NCBI GenBank assembly: GCA_034401795.1
Contig: CM067363.1
Location: 26,086,688 to 26,150,687 of the forward strand
Direction: 5' to 3'
Source: Chaetoderma sp. LZ-2023a
Taxonomy: Eukaryota > Mollusca > Caudofoveata > Chaetodermatida > Chaetodermatidae
DNA: 64,000 nt
The translations under genes were made by a program, and so were the position numbers. Numbering within the stretch: position 1 is the first letter of the stretch; each line of letters begins with the position of its first letter. Below are positions 56,841-64,000 of this stretch, in pieces. The notes beneath the pieces were generated by a model. That model was given only the letters and a program-made list of their open reading frames with translations. It was not told the DNA's origin and did not search any database.

Positions 56841-58654
56841 ATATATAGCTGACATTTCGATAGGCGAATAATGGCCATCAAGATGGATGAACCGAAGACT
56901 CGTGGTTGTTTAATGTCTACACCATTACCTCTAAGACGCTTTAAAATGTCCTTTTGCAGATCAAGAGAAGACAATTTTTGAGAATGTATCATTCCAAGAT
57001 GAAATGACAAAGAATGATGCCTGCGTCTTTTTGGGGTAGGTTGGAGGGGGGGGGCGGTGCGTGGTGGGGGGGGGGGGGTGGGGGTGGGGGTGTTGTACAT
57101 ACTGCAACTCATTTGCAACGGCAAATAGCATCTGGGTCCTAATGTGTCCTCGGATCATCCACCATTTGTGGGACCTCCGCCACTGACGTAATGGCAATTG
57201 TCCATTAAGTGTGCATATACAATCAATATGAAATTGATTCAATTGATACAATATGGTCGTACTGAGACAGTTGTGAACGGTGAGGACTCATTGCATGTAA
57301 TAAAGGGGCCATTTATGCTTCCGCAAAATACTCATCTCAATCAAATCCCTTATCTGCTTCAACAAATATTAGGCAGTCATTAATTAATACAAAATTGATC
57401 TAGGGGAATGTGTAAAAACTCAGGTGTGGTCCCTATATTTAGCTGGCATAGAACCACATTTGTAAAAATGAGCTTATTATGTGTGCATCCGAAATAGATT
57501 ACTAACAATTAGTTTGAATATTCTGAACTGACAGATCCCAGGAAAATTGCATTAAATATAGGCAATAGCTTACCTCTAAAACTATCTTTAAATTGCAATT
57601 CACCAAAAGTGGATTATTATGAAACTATTAGCTAGCAATGTACCCCTCTATCGCACGTATTGCAACACTCGAAAGGAACATTTGAGCGATGGAAGCGCAT
57701 TTGTTTGACATATCAATGTCACACATTTTCAAAGATTGTCATGATTAATACTTAATGGCCGGCTAATTCACTGCTGTAATTTTTTCGACTGTCACCACCA
57801 AGCCAACAATACTCGTATGAACTTCACTCTCGGCAGTTCTAATAAAAAAGCTTTCTCTTGACGTTATTACTTCTTAACACAAGGCAAATATACAAATATC
57901 TTTTATGATTTAATAAATACTGTGTTGAATATTTTGAAACGTGACTGAAAGCTGTGGATGCCTATGGCAGCAACAGGTGCATGGCAAATCAATTTCGAAA
58001 TCGTCAACATCTTGTATGCATAGCGACATTGAGTTTCGAGAAATGCGGGGTGCAAAGGGCTAAATTACTGCCCATGCTGAAAACGGGATATGTGTCAGCA
58101 TTATAATTCAATCACTGGCCTGCACTCTGTGTAGCCTAAGCAAGTGTCTCTCGGGCGACATATTTCCTTAGCTAGAATCCGTGAGGGAATGTGATATTAT
58201 GAACGACCATCAATCCACACTGATAGTTTGTGTGTGTGCCCTATTGCTCCTATAGTTAAACAAACCGACAACGCCAGTTCTTTGGCTGACTGCTTCCTCA
58301 TTGTTCAACGTTTAACACTGATGTTGGACGGTTGAAAAGCTTTACGCGAGTATCATTTCAATCGGAGCATGTAAATGATGTGTCAGCATTAAAAACACGA
58401 ATCTTCGATAGACAGTAAACTGTATCACATCATCAGCCATCCTTTATATTATGATAGCCATGCGAGTGCTCTCCATCAACGCATGTCATGTTACTAGTTC
58501 GAAACATTGGTTTATCACTGACGTTTCACAATATTCCTGTCTAGGTGCATCAGTCATCTTATGATTTTGGAATCTAAGTAGTTCAGCATAACATTTAAAT
58601 GCGTATATGCTTAGATTGATTTTGCCAATTATGCATTGTAATTATAAGCACGTG
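56841..58654. other. DupC spacer with G-run and HP1 core
   Basis: No gene seen. 57044-57092 is a G-rich stretch with runs of 9, 13 and two of 5 G. 57915-58015 is the HP1-type core shared with DupA. 57100-58650 otherwise matches DupA and DupB spacer. Confidence 0.65.
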
Positions 58655-59060
58655 ATTAGAGATCGGGTTATGCTTAAATTGCATGGTTAGGGTTAGTGGC
58701 ATGGGTATCGGGTAACGGATAGGAGTAGTGTGATGGTTAGTCTAAGAGTTAGGGTTCAGATTTAGTTAGTATTAGTGTTAGGGTTGGGGTTAGGGTTAAG
58801 GTTAGGATTAATGTTACGGTAATGCTTGTGCGGGCTAAGTTTAAACGTTGGGGATATGATTACGATTAAATTTATGGTTATGGGCTAGGTGTTATTCACG
58901 TTGAGTTAGAAGTTATCAGTCTATGGGTAGAGGTAGTTGTGGGGTTAGTCGTGTCGGTAGGGTTGTGGCTATGGCTAGGTGTAAGTGCTTTTGCTGGGGC
59001 GAGTGCTAATGCTAGTGGTTACTCGTTACGGCTTACATGTTATTGTAGTGTGTATATATT
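58655..59060. repeat. Degenerate telomere-like tract, copy C
   Basis: GGGTTGGGGTTAGGGTTAAG near 58780 is the best-preserved part; the rest is drifted GTTAGG. Position equals DupA and DupB. Confidence 0.75.
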
Positions 59061-59792
59061 AGAAAGGTATCGTGCGTGATCACTTGATTGCTTGATCGAA
59101 GTGGTGTCTCATAAGAATTTGGTTGTCTATATTAGAAAGGCTACGTTATCTGAAACAGACAGACTTCCGTAAGGCCGTGTTGATTGCATTCATGATCTAA
59201 GCTCATCAACCCAAGTCGTTCCAGCAATAGATCTCAGAATCATTGATTGATGGCCAAAGCTCGAATGGTCTCTACCAAACGTCATTAAGCGTAGCCCTTT
59301 AACAGTTACAGACCCAAATTGTCTATACTATATAGAATTTTCAGCTGATTCTTCTGACCCCAATCTGACTGGCACCAGTTGTTACCCATGTCTGTAACAG
59401 GTGCCCGTCACACCTGGTCTCCAAACAGGAAACATCTTTTCTGTATAGATATTTTGAAATTGAGACACTGATATATTAGACAGTAACGGGCTAAGTACTG
59501 ATATTGGCGCGCATGCCGTGGTATACACTAACTAATTAGCCTGGGGACGAGCTCATGAGCAGATGCATATGGCCGAAATAAGTGATTAGTCTGAATGTTT
59601 TGCAACCAAGATTTAAATCTCACATGAAGAAAGTCAGAACATGTTCAGCTCAACCCACCATACTAACATGGACAAAATATAGCACAGCTGAACGCATGCA
59701 GTAGTTGTATTAACCGACTTTACACCAAACAGAGTGTTGTGGCTGGTGTCTTATATGAAGTGCTATGAGTGTCATTATATGTACAGGACAAT
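59061..59792. other. DupC spacer
   Basis: No gene seen; matches 2131-2861, including the 90-base stretch hand-aligned for DupA. Confidence 0.65.
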
Positions 59793-60193
59793 GGACCTTT
59801 CCGGGTTTAGCTATGTCCCGCCACTGTTCTAGCTACGCTCCACCCACACCTAGCTCGTGGTGGGACCGATCGATTTCTGAACTCCATGACTATCAATTTC
59901 CTAAAACCTACACAGGTAAGCTGTTGAATATTTTGAAAGCAATTTGACTGGGCGCTGTTGCTCCCTATAGCAGAAACAGCGCAGAGTCAAATTAGTTTCA
60001 AAATATGCGACATCATGTTTATTAAATAGCAAAGAATTACAAAGACATACAAGGCATACAACGTGTTGGACTCTTTGAGATATGATGACAGTCTATATTG
60101 GGCCATGTGTGACGTAATGGTTATGACGTCATCATACACGCGCTGAGCTGATTATGATGTCATACGAGGTCAGATAATGTGTGGATACCCTGG
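59793..60193. mobile_element. HP1 hairpin MITE, right end deleted
   Basis: It is the same insertion as 2862-3268: left end GGACCTTTCC after AT, core with GTTGCTCCCTATAGCAGAAA, one TGACGTCA (60124), the second mutated to TGATGTCA. The final AAAGGTGAATTAG is lost, leaving CCCTGG joined to TCAGTG. Confidence 0.85.
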
Positions 60194-60444
60194 TCAGTGT
60201 TCTGTTATTGGGGTCAAATGTCAAAGAATAGGTAGAATGTGAAATGCAGAAACAACCGAGGAGGCAATGTGTCTTAGATATAAGGGGGAATGTATGTATT
60301 AGTTCAACCCACATGCATGCTTACAACGTGATTTCTATGAAACACCACTTTAGGCAATCACGCACTCGATGCGGTAACGCACGAAACATAGAGACAAGCG
60401 CCTATTATGACCTGCAGACGTCCAATATCTACGATACATAGCGC

Positions 60445-60525
60445 TACCCTCACACACCCACACACACACACACACGCGCACGCGCATGCGCACACGCACA
60501 CGCACGCACGCACGCACGCGACACA

Positions 60526-60556
<31 letters not shown>
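60445..60556. repeat. (CA)n/(CACG)n microsatellite, copy C
   Basis: CACACACACACACACGCGCA followed by CACG units; position matches 3536-3660. Confidence 0.95.
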
Positions 60557-60558
<2 letters not shown>

Positions 60559-60784
60559 GCGTTCAATTTAACAGCGTCTGCTCATATTACATGTATTGCT
60601 GGCACTAAATAATTATGTTTCAACAGCTCTCAAAACCTAAACATATCGATCGTGTATGTATCAGCCTACATGCCAAGCGAAGACTATGCGTATGAATTCG
60701 CAATTGATTGTTTCTGGCGTTTCCTGCATATGGACATTCCTCAAGACCACTCCGGATGTGTTAACCGTCAACAGAATTCATCTT

Positions 60785-60930
60785 TTACTGTCCGTTTGCC
60801 AGAGATTAGAAGACTATTTTTTAAAAGTTTAGCTCGGTTATCGATCCAGCCAGTCCAGTGACAAATGTTCAGACATGTTCTCATCCGTGCAAAGTGCTTT
60901 GGTCATTACGTGTCAAGTTGACACGGCAAT
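60785..60930. mobile_element. HP2 fragment
   Basis: GTCCGTTTGCCAGAGATTAG, AAGACTATTTTTTAAAAGTT, GCTCGGTTATCGATCCAGCC, AGTCCAGTGACAAATG, then GTGTCAAGTTGACACGG. The left half of the palindrome is mostly lost. Confidence 0.55.
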
Positions 60931-61379
60931 GCATATGCTCCTCGTACGTGAATGCCAAACTAGAGCTACCCTTCATTATTATGTGTTATTGGAATGGTTT
61001 GTTTCGAATACATTTCCTCTTCTTAACAATAAAGTGAAATGAATCGTTTTTGTCGCATATAATATCTCCCTAACGTCCTTCTTATTATGCAGAGTGCGGT
61101 ACTACGAGATTATAAACGAACGTCAGTTAAGCTTACTACTGTGAATATAATCGTGTGAATTATTTGCAACGGCTTCCAGTCAGAATTCTCTCAAAAATAT
61201 TCAACAATTTATTGGCCAACATCTCTTTCAAATTCAAATATGTTTAATAGACTCATGTGTAAATTCTGATACAATTTTTGACATATGATACTGATGCAGT
61301 TAATCAGCAAGAATGGTGAAATGGCTTCTTTAAGAATCTAATTTCCAAACTGTTCCGTTGAAATCCATTTTTTGATAGA
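60931..61379. other. Unassigned sequence inside DupC
   Basis: One HP1-like arm near 61175-61207 (CTTCCAGTCAGAATTCTCTC, AAATATTCAACAAT). No gene seen. Confidence 0.4.
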
Positions 61380-62590
61380 AATAAATCCTCTCTCATACCT
61401 CCCCCATACAATTCCCTACCCATCTCTAGTAGTTGACGATGTCCCTGCTATAACGACACCGCTGACACGTGCACATTGTAGAGATCAATATGTATTGGAT
61501 GATTTTTGCAGACAGTTGCCAACAAAGACAAGGCCAGATGGAGAATTGCCAACTTCATTACAACATGTTATATAATGATAAGTCGACATCGTCTTTATTG
61601 ACTAGTGTGTTACTCGTGTATGCATCCGTCCATCACATGACGTCTTAATCAAATACGCTGATGCCATAATTAATGTCATCATCAATGCCGTAGCTAAGTT
61701 TAACAAGAACGACAGGCTACGCGTTGCTGTACGAAATGTATGTAACTGAGCCAGCCATTCCAGTGGTCAATTTTCCAAAATTGTTTCACTAGACCTGCAA
61801 ATAGACATTAAAAAAGCAAACATTTTGATTTTTTGTCAAAAATCTTTCATTAAAGGGTCACAACACCGCTATGGAAGTGCAGATCTGGCTTCAGAAGCAG
61901 ACGTTCTGAAAAAAAAAAACTGTGTAAATACTGCAATGCATATAGATAACGCATACACCAATTAGTGCATATATGGAGGCAGACAGCATTGGCCTTTGTC
62001 TGATTGGTTGAAGAATACGCCATGCAGCCGTCAGCGATGGGAGGAATGTATCCCCAGTATTGACGTCTGCATTACTCTCTTTAATGGAATACTAATACAG
62101 CGTAAGCTATCATGCAGGATCATTTGGTGGAATGATATATCACCTCTTTAGCTATTAGGAGGCGAGATTAGTTTTTCGTTAAATGCAAAATTCCCCCATC
62201 TTTCCTTATGAACGACCATATATCTGTACTCCTAGTCTGTCTGCGACATTTTTCATCCATGGTCGGAAACATTTCACACCTCAGTCGCTTCACACGCAAC
62301 AGTGTATAACATGTATTGGCAAACACGGAAAGTGGAGAGAATGAATCATGGCGACCACGCAATTCCATAACGTGACAGAAAAAATGCCTCTGCTACAGAA
62401 ACGTTCAATCTCTGACAGAATTTAGAGTGGGTTGCTTCGTTATCCACCAGTTAAATTATGATAGTCATCAGCGTGGCATCTATCACACCATTTAAAGAGA
62501 CATGTTCAGCACCTGTGCTCAAAGAGTGGTTTACACTTTATACACGTCTGTACTATCAGATAAATCAGAAATTTTCAAAATCTCGAATGT
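61380..62590. repeat. DupC right part, shared with DupA
   Basis: Matches 4990-6120, including the HP2 right arm at 61745-61870. A run of ten A lies at 61909-61919. No gene seen. Confidence 0.7.
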
Positions 62591-63300
62591 ACGCACATAC
62601 TCACACATACCGAAGCATGCACTTATCCACGTACCCACGAACCAACCACCAACCACATACCTAACAAATCACCAACACACCAACACACGCACCCACCACT
62701 CACCCACCCACAAATCCACTCGCTCGGCCAACAACCAACCCAACCACAACACTCCAACCTGCCCAGCCGCCCGCCCGACCGCCGTCGCCCACGCACCCCC
62801 ACCCCCCCCCCCTCACCCGCCGGCTCGCTCACTCACTCACTCACTCACTCCCACACGCATGCGTGTATCTAAACACCCACATACACACAACACCAACCAC
62901 ATACCTAACAACTCACCCGCACAGAAACCCAACCACCCACCCACTCACCCCCAACCCCCACACACATACCCATGCACTCACCCACACCCAACAACTAACC
63001 AACCAATCTACCCACCTCACACACCCACACACGCGCCCGCCCGCCCGTCCACCAAGTTGTGTGCTCGCTCACGCACTCACTCGCTCACTCTCCCACACTG
63101 GTCACATGTGTATATCCCCACCCACCCCACCCACCACTCTTCCGCACCACCAGCCCTTCCACCAACACCTACACAACGTTGCACACGCATGCACACATGG
63201 GCAGACGAACATCGGACGGACGAACGGACGGATGGATGTATGGAAGGACAGAGGGACTGGCGGACGGACAAACGTACGGTCACACGCACACGTACAATCT
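62591..63300. repeat. CCAC/CACA-rich low-complexity tract ending in (GGAC)n
   Basis: Variants of CCACC, CACACC and CTCAC dominate to 63160, then CGGACGGACGAACGGACGG-type repeats at 63210-63275. A 290-residue and a 175-residue open frame (T, H, P-rich) through it are composition artefacts. Confidence 0.85.
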
Positions 63301-64000
63301 TGTCAAACACATGCACATTTACACTTCTGCGCAAATACCCGTGGTTGTCTAAACTCATCCATCATTGGCATTGATAAATCGCATTGGTAATTAAATAGCG
63401 ATAACTGTTGTCACATGAAGCTGACTCTATGAGCAATTCTGAAAGATGGGAGCCATTTGCAATAAAAATGCTCTCTAAATAATTTGTGTAAATTATATGG
63501 ATCAAATATTCATAGCCATTTTTACCGCCGAAAATTTGATACTAATTCACAATAATTACATTGTAAGTAATTAATTGAGTAGAAAGTGATAACATATTTA
63601 GAACCTGGGATCTATCAATAAGATTATTCCATGCTGTATAAAGTTATCAGAAATGTGAGATATCTGCACGGCGCCTGCGACTTCCCAGTGCCCATAATAT
63701 ATACTTTGGTAATAGATAAGCGGCTAAGAGAGATGTATAGCATCATTCCTTTCCGCTAGGCACTGTCCATCGTGCAAATAAAAAGGGTGTGGCTGGGGTC
63801 TGGGCTGGGATGGGGGTGCTACGACATGGGTGGTTACGCCAGCTAGGGGCCAAGGAATTTGACGGCCTTAAAATGAACAAAATAAAAGTCACACACTACT
63901 GACATCAAAGTAGAGGTCTATATGTATGTACAATATAGCTATATATGCTGGAGAGGTCTTGTGAAAGCTTCTGGATTTTTTTTTAATCGTTGGGATTCCA
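63301..64000. other. Unassigned sequence to window end
   Basis: No gene or repeat that I can support. Confidence 0.4.

Larger units (their letters stand above)
52940..62850. repeat. Duplicon copy DupC, the longest
   Basis: 52940-54110 and 55600-56200 match DupB; 56218 onward matches both others; 61380-62752 matches DupA only. It carries three additions not in DupB: HP1 at 53287-53659, the CCATGG-rich 54130-55605, and a G-run at 57044-57092. 53660-54129 and 55606-56347 are gene-free duplicon spacer. Confidence 0.85.

Noticed and set aside
62502-63374. 290-residue Thr/His/Pro-rich open frame
   Set aside because: It follows the CCAC/CACA composition of the tract; the DupA counterpart (6010-6351) diverges and stops, and overlapping frames are equally open.

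Overview
The window looks like non-coding, repeat-dominated animal DNA, most probably from a marine invertebrate (mollusc or other spiralian; low confidence). The evidence is degenerate TTAGGG-type tracts, two kinds of APE-type non-LTR retrotransposon, one well-preserved Tc1 element, hundreds of bases of (CACG)n/(CACT)n microsatellite, and no convincing host exon. Only one open reading frame is an essentially intact protein gene: the Tc1 transposase at 50101-51198 on the minus strand. Family names used here (LINE-P, LINE-Q, HP1, HP2, Rep3, DupA/B/C) are my own labels.

Layout: 1-6300 is DupA, part of a duplicated block that recurs as DupB (14340-21175) and DupC (52940-62850). Each copy holds a 3' fragment of LINE-P followed by a degenerate telomere-like tract. 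DupA and DupC share an HP1 insertion that DupB lacks, and DupB has its own. Between DupA and DupB lie two triplet islands (7459-7700, 8150-8315), HP1 copies, a LINE-P fragment (9598-10285), Rep3 (11500-12780) and a decayed protein-coding relic (12985-13920, minus). After DupB come a half LINE-P (21822-24130, minus), a roughly 100-bp satellite (24690-25175), a tetranucleotide-rich duplicated block, and a near-full-length but broken LINE-P (28508-31682, minus). LINE-Q, a 5'-truncated EN/RT/RNase H element, occupies 37500-40845. More triplet islands (42165-42415, 43374-43690), Rep3, HP1 and HP2 copies follow. Then comes an 850-bp microsatellite (48801-49652), the Tc1 element (49847-51507) and a 187-bp tandem duplication. 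DupC contains a 1.5-kb insertion of CCATGG-rich sequence (54130-55605) that DupB lacks.

There is no gene system working together in the usual sense. The unifying structure is layered mobile DNA: hairpin elements HP1 (about 330-410 bp, AT target duplication, palindromic core, CRE-like TGACGTCA sites) and HP2 are sprinkled through older duplicons and LINEs. Because the duplicons are present two or three times, filled and empty insertion sites can be compared inside this one window. That comparison defines the ends of HP1, the relative ages of the copies, and the CCATGG-rich element.

Limits: all alignments were made by eye, boundaries of degenerate repeats are accurate to a few tens of bases, and no database was searched.
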